Below are positions 29,524 to 39,084 of a DNA stretch of 64,000 bases, piece after piece. The DNA is from JACCZX01 sp963729165 (lineage in GTDB: Bacteria; Pseudomonadota; Gammaproteobacteria; Burkholderiales; Burkholderiaceae_F). How positions within the stretch are numbered: position 1 is the stretch's first letter; each line of letters opens with the position of its first letter. The position numbers were made by a program, and so were the translations under genes. The notes beneath the pieces were generated by a model that saw nothing but the letters and a program-made list of their open reading frames with translations, was not told the origin of the DNA and made no database searches. The DNA lies in contig CAVSMM010000003.1 of the NCBI GenBank assembly GCA_963729165.1, forward strand, positions 1 to 64,000, given 5' to 3'.

Positions 29524-30345
29524 TCAGGCTGCCGCGCTCAGAACTTCAAGCGCTGGGCGCGAATACTCTCGTTGCTTGTCGAGAAACCGCACGACCCGCT
29601 GATTGAACTGTGCTGCGTGCGTGATCGGTCCCATATGCCCCATCCCTTCAAGAGAGTGGTGCTCGGCGGCAGGAAGTGCCGCGCGCAGGACTGCATCGAT
29701 ACGGCGCGTGACATCCACCGTGCGCGATCCACTGAGCAGCATCGCCGGCATTCTCAAACGCTCCAACTCGAGACGCTGCAGCGGCTCTTGAAAGAGTGCG
29801 TCGAAGTGATGACCAACGGCATGCATACGCGCGGCGATCGAAGCCTGTGGGCCGGCTGGTAACGAACTCCAAGCGCCGGCACCGGACCAGAAATCGATGA
29901 AGACCTGTGCGGCCGAATTGGCGTCGCTGGTGGCAAGCTGTTTTCGCATCGCGTCGGCGACGGCGACGATTCCGTGCGCAGGTGAGTGTTGAGCGGCGTT
30001 ATTGACCACCAAGCGGAATAGCACCGGCTCGTACACAACAACGCTGCGCACCAATTCCGGACGCAGTGTCGCCAGCTTCAGCGCGACTGCGCCACCATAG
30101 GAGTGTCCCACGAGATGCGCGCCACCGGCTTCCTCGAGCGCCGGTAGCGCGAGCGCGGCCTCGTCCGCGAGCGTCATCGACGCCTCGCTGCGCCACGCCG
30201 GTTGCTCTCCGTGACCGTGAAACTCGATCGCGCGCACCTGAAAGTGCGGCTTCAACATTTCTGCCAGGCGATCCCATTGTCGTGCCGAGCTGGCACTCGA
30301 ATGCAACAAGACAACGCTCGGCTGCTGCGGCTTTACCAGGTACAT
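29524..30345 (-). CDS. Alpha/beta hydrolase
   Basis: 273 residues. Oxyanion-loop region VVLLHSSASSARQWD, nucleophile elbow LVGHSYGG with Ser 82, and a C-terminal His in MGHMGPITHAAQFN. There is no signal peptide, so it is cytoplasmic. The sequence resembles small esterase/haloperoxidase-type hydrolases with a helical cap. It begins 10 bases after the diiron protein stop, behind a strong GAGGAGG ribosome site, so the two are co-expressed and probably act on the same compound. Confidence 0.85.
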   Translation of the reverse strand: MYLVKPQQPSVVLLHSSASSARQWDRLAEMLKPHFQVRAIEFHGHGEQPAWRSEASMTLADEAALALPALEEAGGAHLVGHSYGGAVALKLATLRPELVRSVVVYEPVLFRLVVNNAAQHSPAHGIVAVADAMRKQLATSDANSAAQVFIDFWSGAGAWSSLPAGPQASIAARMHAVGHHFDALFQEPLQRLELERLRMPAMLLSGSRTVDVTRRIDAVLRAALPAAEHHSLEGMGHMGPITHAAQFNQRVVRFLDKQREYSRPALEVLSAAA

Positions 30346-30355
30346 CTTTTCCTCC

Positions 30356-31321
30356 TCAATGTCCTACGTGCGCGACGATCGGTGCCAGGGCTTTGCCGAT
30401 CCGCTCCATCTGCGGCGGCGTTACGAGCACTTTCAACACCTCGCCGAAGCGCGGCTCCTGTACTCCACTGACGATGTATTGCCAGCGATAGGCTTTCAGC
30501 AAGAGGTCACCGATGGCCGCTTGCTCGGTGGATGAGAACGTGCGGGCTGCGCACGAGACGAAATAGCCGGCATCTGATTCGGCCTGCATCTGCGCGATGC
30601 CGTCGACGGCGCCGACGAGCTCGATCAGGTCGGTCACGCCCTGGTCGCGCTGCGCTTCGTTAAGCCGCGCATGCTCGAGCCGCCATTCCATCTCGTCGAG
30701 AATTGCGTGCTGCGACTCTTCCTTCCAGTGGAACAGAAACACGTCTTTCCAAAGGTCGGATAGATTCGGATCAGGATCGATGCTGGATCGGTAATGCGCT
30801 TGCGTGAACAACTCGATATCCAGCGTCAGTCCTAGTACCGCCCACGTCGATTTGCTCAGAACTGCACCAGCGACATCGTTTGGCTGCGGCTTGAAGCTGT
30901 ATCCCGCGGGCATTCCTGTCGCGGCCATCTGGTCCAATCGACGAAACAACTCCTGGTGCTTCAGTTCTTCGTCGGTGAAGCGCACAAGTGCTTCGAGTGC
31001 AACCTGATCCCCGAGCCAGTGATGCTTGCTGATTTCGAGAATCTTTGCGCCGATATAACGCTCGACGAGCCCGAAGATGTTGGCGTATGTGCGCCCCTGT
31101 ACCTGCGACAGGAAACACATTTCAGCCGGCTGCAGAAATGTCAGTTCATGGACTTTTGATAGTCCGTCCGGCATGAACTTCTTACCGAAATCGAATTTGC
31201 GGCCGCGAATCACATCTTGATCGATATCCCAGCGAATACGCTTGGACGCCGCGATGCATTTCGCGTAACGCTGAGTCATTGGCTCGATATGGCTTGCGGA
31301 CTCTTGAGTGACTGCATTCAT
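30356..31321 (-). CDS. Ferritin-like four-helix diiron protein, possible oxygenase
   Basis: 321 residues, no signal peptide. It carries the textbook diiron ligand pattern: Glu 87 (LVERYIG), ExxH at 119-122 (EELKH), Glu 170 (DIELFTQAH), ExxH at 202-205 (EESQH). The spacings of about 32, 48 and 32 residues match R2-like or AurF-like oxygenases. I do not recognise the exact family. It lies between a DUF1127 gene and an alpha/beta hydrolase, downstream of a SARP-like regulator. Oxidation or N-oxygenation of a small molecule is a reasonable guess; a ferritin-type storage or stress role is the alternative. Confidence 0.7.
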   Translation of the reverse strand: MNAVTQESASHIEPMTQRYAKCIAASKRIRWDIDQDVIRGRKFDFGKKFMPDGLSKVHELTFLQPAEMCFLSQVQGRTYANIFGLVERYIGAKILEISKHHWLGDQVALEALVRFTDEELKHQELFRRLDQMAATGMPAGYSFKPQPNDVAGAVLSKSTWAVLGLTLDIELFTQAHYRSSIDPDPNLSDLWKDVFLFHWKEESQHAILDEMEWRLEHARLNEAQRDQGVTDLIELVGAVDGIAQMQAESDAGYFVSCAARTFSSTEQAAIGDLLLKAYRWQYIVSGVQEPRFGEVLKVLVTPPQMERIGKALAPIVAHVGH

Positions 31322-31354
31322 TGCCGTGCGCTCCAGTGAAGTTGTTGTTTGGCG

Positions 31355-31753
31355 CTAGGCGCACGAGATGTGGCGGACCGGAACACGCGTGGAATCGGCA
31401 ACGCCTGCAACTTCGGCGGCAACCGAAAGCAGTTCGCTGCGATGGAAGCCTAGGTCGCGCAAAATGTGCGGATCGAGACTGCGCAGTGCCGCGTAGGTCG
31501 CTTGCGCGCACCGCCGGCGCTTCCACTCGGTAACCAGTCGGCGGCCGAATTCACCGGCTGCTTGCAGCGTCGCCTTGACTATCTCGCCTAATTGATAAGA
31601 CCGGTGCGCGCGCGCGGCGTGGTACAGCTCCAGGCTCGTTAAAAGCAAGTGCGCTTCGGTACGACCAATGGCGGCATCGCCAAAGCCATTACCTGCGAAA
31701 ACTCTGATCGCCGTTGCTTCGCTGTCGTTGCGTAATTGAAATGTGTTTTGCAT
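31355..31753 (-). CDS. DUF1127 domain protein
   Basis: 132 residues. The C-terminal part (AALRSLDPHILRDLGFHRSEL) is the DUF1127/YjiS motif, a short amphipathic helical segment found in RNA-binding or phosphate- and stress-linked small proteins. The first 60 residues have no recognised domain. It precedes the diiron gene by 33 bases on the same strand, so it is probably part of the same transcript. Longer than most DUF1127 proteins, which are 40-70 residues. Confidence 0.8.
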   Translation of the reverse strand: MQNTFQLRNDSEATAIRVFAGNGFGDAAIGRTEAHLLLTSLELYHAARAHRSYQLGEIVKATLQAAGEFGRRLVTEWKRRRCAQATYAALRSLDPHILRDLGFHRSELLSVAAEVAGVADSTRVPVRHISCA

Positions 31754-31855
31754 GTTCGTCCTTTAGAAAGACGAACTGTGCTTAACGGTGCGTTGCACGA
31801 GCGTTCCTCCCTTCTTTAGACGCATCTTGAAGAACACTCGTAACGCCGTTATTTC

Positions 31856-34800
31856 CTACATCTGCCTGATTCTTACGTTTGAAATAACAGTGGCAGCGGG
31901 ATTCGGTGCGCCCCGCAACGTGGCAATCAACGGTGCGTGCGCGATCTTGCTTTCAGCGACCACGCGATGAAGCAGATCGTCAAGATCGATAGCGGTGGAT
32001 GGACGGATCGATCCGTGTCCCCTGAGGCAACTCGTTCGAGGCGCATGCGGATCTCGTCGCGGAACTGGAGCGCTCGCCTTTGGGTGGCTCGCCGCGTAGG
32101 CCAGATCCGCTGCGCACAAGAGCGCTTCACCTTGCGCTACGAGCATCTCGGCAAACGCGCGTAGCGCGTCGAACTTTATCGAGGGCAGACCGAGCTCCAG
32201 CGCTACGATCAATCCTTCAGCGAGTATCGAGCGTGCAGCGGCGACGTCGCCCCTTTGTGCTGCCAGGCGAGCGACTTGGTCTTGACCCAGCAAGCGACAG
32301 CGCGGTTTCCGGTCGCCGTGGCAGCCTCGAGCGCGCGGCCTGCATGAGTCTCTGCGGCTTTAAGGTCGCCGGCTCTCAACGCAACTTCGGTCAGATTGCT
32401 GAGAATGAATCCACGGGTGCTGACAATGCCATCGCGCTCGCAGATCGCCAGACCCTGTAGCAGATAGCTGCTGGCCGCCTTGTCGTCATGCAGGGCCAGA
32501 CACAGCGAGCCAAGATTGTTCAGGCACAGTGCCTCTTCAGCGCTGTCGCCTAACGTCTGATACTGCACCAGCGATTGCAGCGACAGTCGCAGTGCTTCGT
32601 CATAGTTGCCCAGTCGCTTTTTCCACCAGCGCCAGATGATCCAGCGTCGCGGCCAGCGATGCCCGCCTTACTTTCCGGCGATGTCGACTTCGAGCGCCTG
32701 CTTGAAGTAATGTCGGGCTTCGTCCAGCCGGCCCAGGTGCAAGTGCGCACGTCGCAAGGACGTTGAGCGCCTGCATCTTCTGGTGGCAGCGTCGCGGCTG
32801 CTTGCGCGTCGCGCCAAGAGCGCGCGAAGCCGTGGCTTCCGCTTCGACGATATCGACCCAACCGATACTCGAGATGCGAAGCTTTGCTCAAGAGCAGCGC
32901 GTGCAGCGTCGGCGTCGGCCTGCACGATCGGCGATTCGATCGCGGTGCGCAGCAACGCAAGCCCTTCTTCCAAGCGGCCGCGATGATCCCAGTAGTCCAG
33001 CAAGGCCGTTGAGCTGCGCGTTCATGCATCCGACTGATCGTGTTCGATTGACCAGGCCCACGCGCGGCGACAATTCTCGAACTCGACATCGATCGTCTGC
33101 AGCGCCGTACGCTCGCCCGCGGCTGCCCCGGATTGCCGTTGCGCCAGCAGGTGATGGAAGTACGCCGCATGAGCCGCGTGGGTTGTCGCATGCGCCGGGC
33201 TGTCCCTAAGTCGCGCGGCGGCCAGTTGCTGCACCAATGGGTGCAAAAGATGCGCGAACCTTCCTTACGCAGCAGAGACTTGTCCGCTAGCGCACCCAGA
33301 ACAGGTAGCCGCGCGCCCGCTACGGCGCGCGCCGCATCGGCCGTAGAAGCCACCATGGAAAACAGACAGTCGTGACAATGCGTCACGCTCTGTGGCGCTA
33401 AGCAAGTCGCCACGACTGATCGAACACGACCTCGATGCTTGCGTGTCGAGCTGGATGTGCGGCGTCCGACGCATGCAGCAGCTCGGTGCCCTGGCGCAGC
33501 TCGGCGGCGATCGCGTCGCACGGCAACACACGCGTCCATGCCGCTGCAAGCTCCAGCGCCAGCGGCGATCCTTCCACCTGCCGGCAGATATCGACGATGG
33601 ACGCCGCTTCCACCGATGGGACAAATGCGGGTTCGACACGCTGGGCTGCCTGGACAAACAGGCGCACTGCATCGAACGCTTCGAATCGATCCTGATCCTC
33701 GATCTCCGGGCACGGCAGCCCTTCGAGTGGCAGCAGCCATTCTTTCGCCAGACGCCAGGCGCACGCGTGAAGTGACAATGATCTTCAGCCGCGGGCAGTT
33801 TTGAGCAGATGTATTCAGAATCGAGGCCTCCGCGGCCAAGCTGCTCGAAATTGTCGAGCACCAGCAGCATCTGTCGGCTCGCCGAGAAACTCGAGTCACC
33901 TGCTTCAGCGGCTCGCCGCTGCCGCCAGAATAGCCGAAGCTTCCCGCGCAATCCGGCCGCCAAGCTCGCTCATCGATGGCACGATGTCTTCGAGCGGGAT
34001 GAACACTGCGCCATCGGAAAAGCTCGGTGCGAACTCATGGATCGCATGCTGTGCGAGCCGCGTCTTGCCGACGCCCCCTGGACCCATCAGGCATATCAGC
34101 GGCAGTCGTCTTGCGCCAGCAATGCGCCGATCCGGCGTAATTCGACCGTGCGCCCGACAAAGTCTTCATCGATTTTGCGGTGCTGCCGATGCAGCAGATC
34201 GGTGGACCGCACTGCCGTTCCGAGCGAATCGTGCAGCGCACGCAGTTCGGCTCCCGGCGTGAGCCCGAGGTCCTCGGCGAGGCGCTTACGAATTCGTGAT
34301 ACGCATGGCGCGCACGCGCGCTCTGGCCGCCGCGCGCAAGCCACGACATATGCGTGCGCAATGCAGCTTCGTCGAGCGGGTCTGCGTCGAGCAGTCGCGC
34401 TGACAAGTCGATCGCTTCGCCGGTATCGATCTCGCTGGCCAGGCGGTTCAGGACCGCGTCGCGCCAGGCAAGTCGCAAGCGATCGCGTTCGAAGTTGAGC
34501 CAGCTTGACCACGCCTCGCTCTGATCGTCATCAAATCCCGCGAGCAGCTCTCCGCGACGCATCGGAAGCGCGTCCGGCGAGACGCTGCTCGCGCAGCGCT
34601 GAGTCAAAAGCGAAGACGTCGGTTTCAACTTCAAACCGAAGCGCACTGCCCTGCGACTCGAGCCCGTGCGCCCAGCGCAGCGACTGCAGCCGGTGCAAGG
34701 TCTTGCGAAGGTTGGTGTACGCGAGCTTGTTTTCCTGCTCGGGCCAGAGCAGTGACGCGAGTTCGGCGCGCCCTACCCAGGAGCGTTTGAGTGCAAGAAA

Positions 34801-34896
34801 CACGAGCAGCTGGTTGCGTCGCTCGAAAGGCAGGGCGAGCGATTCGCCGCCGTACTCAACCGTCGGCGATCCGAACAGAAATAGACGGACCGTCAT
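31856..34896 (-). CDS. SARP-type regulator with BTAD, NB-ARC-like ATPase and TPR regions (multiply frameshifted)
   Basis: About 1000 residues if repaired. The likely start is MTVRLFLFGSPTVEYGG at 34896, an OmpR/BTAD opening, with winged helix (FLALKRSWVGRAELASLLW) and BTAD helices (LDADPLDEAALRTHMSWLARGG). A P-loop LMGPGGVGKTRLAQHAI lies near 34060, LLVLDNFEQL near 33845 and VEGSPLALELAAAWTR near 33540. TPR repeats (ALCLNNLGSLCLALHDDKAASSYLLQGL) run to the end near 31856-31927. At least ten shifts occur and the end frame is uncertain. Such proteins activate specialised-metabolism operons. Confidence 0.75.
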
Positions 34897-35013
34897 CTGT
34901 GGCGCTACGAGAGAGTCGATCAGCATGCGCGAATCCGTTTGCGGCCGCAAGTGGAACGCTGGTGCAACGCATGCCTGCCTAAGGTTCGCCTTTCACATTT
35001 GATGGAGTACATG

Positions 35014-35256
35014 ATGAAAGATAAGCATCGCATTTACGTCGCACGCATCAGCGCCCTCGCGGCGTCGGTTGCACTGACGCTAGCCGCCGCAATCGGCCTG
35101 ACGACCGCCAGCGAATATCAAGGGCCGCGCGCCGACGCGCAGGCGCAACGCGGCGCTTCCGCAGCCGATGCAGGCTCGGTTTCACTGCCGCCGAGCGCGC
35201 CTAACGACGATCCGGAGCTGATGCGGATCGATTGCGCAAACGATCACCACGGATGA
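35014..35256 (+). CDS. Small exported or membrane-anchored peptide, unknown
   Basis: 80 residues (start 35014, or 35011 with an extra Met; GGAG is at 35004-35007). Residues 10-34 form one hydrophobic segment (ISALAASVALTLAAAIGLTT), with Ala-Ser-Glu after it as a possible cleavage site. The rest is polar, Pro/Ser/Asp-rich, ending CANDHHG with a single Cys. No family recognised. It is the first gene of a tight operon with a methyltransferase and a haloperoxidase-like enzyme, divergent from the SARP-type regulator. Confidence 0.6.
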   Translation: MKDKHRIYVARISALAASVALTLAAAIGLTTASEYQGPRADAQAQRGASAADAGSVSLPPSAPNDDPELMRIDCANDHHG

Positions 35257-35285
35257 AATCACTATTTACTTAAAGGAATACTTCA

Positions 35286-36119
35286 ATGAGTTCTGTTCTT
35301 GACACTCCTGTAACAACGCCTGACTTCGCAGCCATCAAAAAGCGCCAGCAGGCAACTTGGGCCAGCGGCGACTATGCAGTCGTCGGAACGACGCTGCAGA
35401 TCATCGGCGAATCGCTTGCCGAAGCGGTGGATGTGTGCGCCGGTGAAAGCGTGCTCGACGTCGCCGCCGGCAACGGTAACGCCACTTTGGCCGCGGCGCG
35501 CCGCTTTGCGGACGTAACCTCCACCGACTACGTTCCGGCGCTGCTGAACAAGGGTCGTGAGCGTGCGCAAGCCGAAGGTCTGAGCGTGCAATTCCGTGAG
35601 GCAGATGCTGAAAACCTGCCCTTCAACGACGCCAGCTTCGATGTGGTGCTGTCCACGCTCGGCTCGATGTTCACGCCCGACCATGCACGCACCGCGCAAG
35701 AGATGCTGCGCGTGGTTCGCAGCGGAGGCCGCATTGGCGTAGCGAGCTGGACGCCGGAAGGCTTTATTGGCCGGCTGTTCAAGATCATCGGTGCCCATGT
35801 GCCGCCGCCGGCCGGAGTGAAGTCGCCGGCGCTGTGGGGGACCGAGGCGCATATCACGGAGCTGTTTGGAGCGAAAGCCGCATCGATCCGCTGCGAACGT
35901 CGCATCTTCAAATTCCGCTACCGCTCGGCCGCGCACTTTCTTGAAGTGTTTCGCGACTACTACGGGCCGACGCACAAAGCCTTCGCGGCGCTCGACGCAA
36001 ATGGCAAGCAGGCGCTGGAGCGCGATGTCACCGCACTGCTAGAGCAGCTGGATATCGGCGGTGGGTCGTCGCTGGTGGTGCCGAGCGAGTACCTCGAAGT
36101 CGTCATCACCAAACGCTGA
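35286..36119 (+). CDS. Class I SAM-dependent methyltransferase (UbiE-like)
   Basis: 277 residues. Motif I VLDVAAGNGNATLAAARR (DxxxGxG), motif II TSTDYVPALLNKGRERA, motif III FREADAENLPFNDASFDVVLS and post-III RVVRSGGRIGVASW are all present, matching the Methyltransf_11/UbiE group. The C-terminal 90 residues vary from UbiE, so a different small-molecule acceptor is likely. It lies 29 bases after the small peptide gene and 8 bases before the DUF3455 lipoprotein, with ribosome site AAAGGAA. Confidence 0.87.
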   Translation: MSSVLDTPVTTPDFAAIKKRQQATWASGDYAVVGTTLQIIGESLAEAVDVCAGESVLDVAAGNGNATLAAARRFADVTSTDYVPALLNKGRERAQAEGLSVQFREADAENLPFNDASFDVVLSTLGSMFTPDHARTAQEMLRVVRSGGRIGVASWTPEGFIGRLFKIIGAHVPPPAGVKSPALWGTEAHITELFGAKAASIRCERRIFKFRYRSAAHFLEVFRDYYGPTHKAFAALDANGKQALERDVTALLEQLDIGGGSSLVVPSEYLEVVITKR

Positions 36120-36127
36120 GGCGCGCG

Positions 36128-36649
36128 ATGAATAGGAAGATAGATCTTGTTTACTGCGCGTCATTGCTGTTGATAGCTTGCGCGAGCCCGTCTGTTGTCG
36201 ACGTACCGGACACGCTGAAGCCGGGCGCGAACGAGTCACTCTCGATGGTCGTTCCCGCCAAGGGCGTGCAGGTCTATGAATGTCGCGCGAAGAAGGACGC
36301 GGGCGCCGGCTTCGAGTGGGTTTTCGTAGCACCCGAAGCTGAGCTCTTCGATCGGCGCGGCAGCAACATCGGTCGGCATGGGGCGGGGCCTTACTGGCAA
36401 TCCAACGACGGCAGCCGCATCGTTGCAACACTGAAGCAGCGAGCCGATGCGCCCGTGAGCGGCGCTATTCCCTGGCTGCTGCTGAGCGCGAAGTCGAACG
36501 GGCCCGAGGGCTCGTTCAGCAATGTGACAAGCATTCAGCGTGTCAACACCGTCGGCGGAATCGCACCGGCCACCGGCTGTGGTCGTGATTCTGCTGGCAC
36601 CACCGCACGCATTCCGTACACGGCCGACTACTACTTCTTTACCAACTGA
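36128..36649 (+). CDS. DUF3455 family lipoprotein
   Basis: 173 residues. Signal with lipobox LLLIACAS (Cys 18). The mature part has the DUF3455 pattern: VQVYECRAKKDA, FEWVFVAPEAELFDRRGSNIGRHGAGPYW, AIPWLLLSAKSN, SIQRVNTVGGIAP and C-terminal PYTADYYFF. The family is common in Burkholderiales and fungi; its role is unknown. Cys residues in YECR and GCGR could pair. It sits between a methyltransferase and a haloperoxidase-like gene, 8 and 25 bases away. Confidence 0.85.
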   Translation: MNRKIDLVYCASLLLIACASPSVVDVPDTLKPGANESLSMVVPAKGVQVYECRAKKDAGAGFEWVFVAPEAELFDRRGSNIGRHGAGPYWQSNDGSRIVATLKQRADAPVSGAIPWLLLSAKSNGPEGSFSNVTSIQRVNTVGGIAPATGCGRDSAGTTARIPYTADYYFFTN

Positions 36650-36674
36650 TAACACTTCACTCAAGGAAATCACA

Positions 36675-37860
36675 ATGAAACATGCAACACGACTTTGCTT
36701 TGCCGCCTCTCTTCTTGCCGGTGCGCGTATTCAATGCGAACGCCGACGTCATCACTGACTGGAACGTCAAAGCGGCGGAGATCGTCACCGAGTCCAAGGT
36801 TGGAACGCCTCCGGCGATCCGCACGATGGCGATCGTGCAGACCGCCGTCCTTGACGCAGTGAACAGCCTGGCACCCGGCGCGTCGATCAACGCGGCGGTA
36901 GCGTCTGCCAATCGCGCCACGTTATCGAAGCTGATGCCTGCCCAGCAGGCGTCGATCGATGCCGCTTACCAGGCTGCATTGGCTCAGATCGCCGACGGCG
37001 CGGCCAAGACGGCCGGTATTGCTGCGGGCGAGCAGGCAGCCGTTGCAGTGCTGGCGCAACGTGCCGATGACGGCGCTGCTACAGCGGAATCGCATCGGCC
37101 CTTCACTACCGCGGGCACCTACGTGCCGACGGCTACGCCTGCAGTGACGCAGTGGGCGCAGCGCAAACCGTGGCTGATGACAAGCGCGGCGCAGTTCCGG
37201 CCGGGCCCGCCGCCCGCACTCGCCAGCGACGTCTGGACGCGCGATTTCAATGAGGTCAAGGCGTTCGGCGCGAAGAACAGCACGCGGCGCAGCGCTGAGC
37301 AAACCGAGATCGCCCGCTTCTGGGAATACTCACTGCCGGCGATCTATCACGGTGTCGTACGCTCCGTCGCGCAGGCTCCGGGACGCGACGTAGTGCAGAA
37401 CGCGCGGATGTTCGCTGCGGTGGCACAGTCGATGGACGACGCGTTGATCGGCGTGTTCGAGGCCAAGTATCACTACAACTTCTGGCGTCCGGCGACGGCC
37501 ATCCGCAACGGCGACATTGACGGCAACGACGCCACGCAGCGCGAAGCGTCATGGACGCCGTTCGTTGATGCACCGATGCACCCTGAATACCCGAGCGCGC
37601 ACAGCATTCTGGCGGGCGCGGTGGCGACGGTGTTGAAAGCCGAGATCGGCAACAACCCGACTCCCGTGTTGAGCACGACGAGCCCGACCGCAAAAGGTGC
37701 GACGCGCCGCTGGACGAGTCTCGACGACTTCATGCGCGAAGTGGCTGATGCACGTGTCTACGAAGGGATTCACTACAGAACGTCGACCGACGTTGGTCTG
37801 GCGATGGGAAAGCAAATCGGTGAGTTGACGGTGAAGAAGTTCGTGGAAGTAGCGCATTAG
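36675..37860 (+). CDS. Vanadium-dependent haloperoxidase / PAP2-like enzyme (one frameshift)
   Basis: About 390 residues, exported. ATG 36675 gives MKHATRLCFAASLLAGA, a signal peptide. A shift near 36728 continues into NANADVITDWNVKAAEIV. The vanadate/phosphate pocket is complete: FWRPATAIRNGD, HPEYPSAHSILAGA (PSxHS) and ARVYEGIHYRTSTDVG (Arg and catalytic His). The family includes bromo- and chloroperoxidases and acid phosphatases, and halide preference cannot be told from sequence. It is the last gene of the peptide-methyltransferase-DUF3455 operon, so halogenation or oxidation of a product is plausible. Confidence 0.85.
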
Positions 37861-37921
37861 AGAGCGTGACTGCGGGCCGGTTGGTAGAGTGGTGTTTCAT
37901 CGGGCATTTGAGAGGCTGAGG

Positions 37922-38101
37922 ATGAACTGCGCGCTGTGCATGGATCACAAGTTTTTGTGTGAAACATGCAGCCAGTTGACGCCTTGGCCGTGCCCGCTGG
38001 AGCACGATTGCTCGATGCCGTGCCCGCAGTGCAACTCAGAAGGCGATTCGGCGAACGATCTCGAATCAGTCGATCTTGACGGAGAGAATGAGCGCCATTG
38101 A
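37922..38101 (+). CDS. Small Cys-rich protein, possible zinc ribbon
   Basis: 59 residues from ATG 37922, behind GAGAGG. Eight Cys occur as CxxC at 3-6, CxxC at 13-16, single Cys at 24 and 30, and CxxC at 34-37, followed by an acidic tail (DLESVDLDGENER). This spacing suggests two metal-binding knuckles. No family recognised. It lies between the haloperoxidase operon and a TPR gene; whether it is expressed is unknown. Confidence 0.5.
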   Translation: MNCALCMDHKFLCETCSQLTPWPCPLEHDCSMPCPQCNSEGDSANDLESVDLDGENERH

Positions 38102-38184
38102 GCCGACGCCTCGCCAGATGAGTGTGGTGCGCTCCCTTGCCTTCGTAATATGCAGTTCGATCAACCTGTCATCAGCGATGGCCA

Positions 38185-39000
38185 TTGATCTTGAACCGCT
38201 TATGGAATTTCAGTCAGCCGGAGCTGAGTGAGCAGCGCTTTCGTGCAGCGCTTGCCGGCGCCAGCCGCGACGACGCTTTGATTCTGCAAACGCAAATCGC
38301 GCGTACTTACGGGCTGCGGCGCGACTTCGCACGTGCTCAGCAGATTCTTAAAGACATCGAAGCAGAAATTGCGGCGGCCGGCACGGAAGCCCGCGTGCGA
38401 TATGAGCTCGAGTTCGGACGGACGCTGGCGTCAGCCAAGCATGCGCATGACTCGCAGACACCCGCCGTCAAGCAGCAGGCGCGAGCCCGATACTTGCGTG
38501 CCCTCGAGCTCGCGAAAGGTGGACAGCTCGATGCACTCGCGATCGACGCATTGCACATGCTCGCGTTCGTCGACACCGCGCCGGCCGACCAGTTGAAATG
38601 GGGCGAAGAAGCGCTCGCGATCGCACTCGCATCATCTCAACCGGCCGGACGCAAATGGGAGGCGTCGCTGCGCAATAACGTGGGTTACGCCTTGCATCAG
38701 CTGCAGCGATACGACGAGGCGCTTGTTCACTTTCAGCAGGCGGTGCAGTTGCGCGTGCGCGCCGACAACGCCGAAGCCACACGTGCCGCGCATTGGATGG
38801 TTGCGAGGACCCTGCGCGCCTTAAACCGGCTCGATGAAGCTTTCGAGATTCAATTGCGTATTGAGCGCGAATGCGAAGCCGCCGGCGAGCCTGACCCGTA
38901 CGTCTTTGAAGAGCTCGAGGCGCTGTATCGGGCCAAGGGTGACAGCGTCAAAGGTGACGAATACGCGACAAAGAGAAAACAGTTAGCCGGTCAGCGATAG
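38185..39000 (+). CDS. TPR-repeat protein
   Basis: 271 residues, probably from a TTG start at 38185 just before LWNFSQPELSEQRFRAAL; no better in-frame ATG exists. Tetratricopeptide helices run from residue 20 to the end (RNNVGYALHQLQRYDEALVHFQQAVQL is a clear unit). There is no signal peptide, so it is cytoplasmic. This resembles a stand-alone family of Burkholderiales and Xanthomonadales TPR proteins of unknown binding partner. A weak upstream signal makes the start uncertain by a few codons. Confidence 0.75.
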   Translation: MILNRLWNFSQPELSEQRFRAALAGASRDDALILQTQIARTYGLRRDFARAQQILKDIEAEIAAAGTEARVRYELEFGRTLASAKHAHDSQTPAVKQQARARYLRALELAKGGQLDALAIDALHMLAFVDTAPADQLKWGEEALAIALASSQPAGRKWEASLRNNVGYALHQLQRYDEALVHFQQAVQLRVRADNAEATRAAHWMVARTLRALNRLDEAFEIQLRIERECEAAGEPDPYVFEELEALYRAKGDSVKGDEYATKRKQLAGQR

Positions 39001-39084
39001 CCAGCGGTGGGCATTCGCTGAACATGTACTACCGCGCGCCGAGAGTCGCGAGTAGCATCGCCCGCTGACTTCAGCGAGGTCCCT

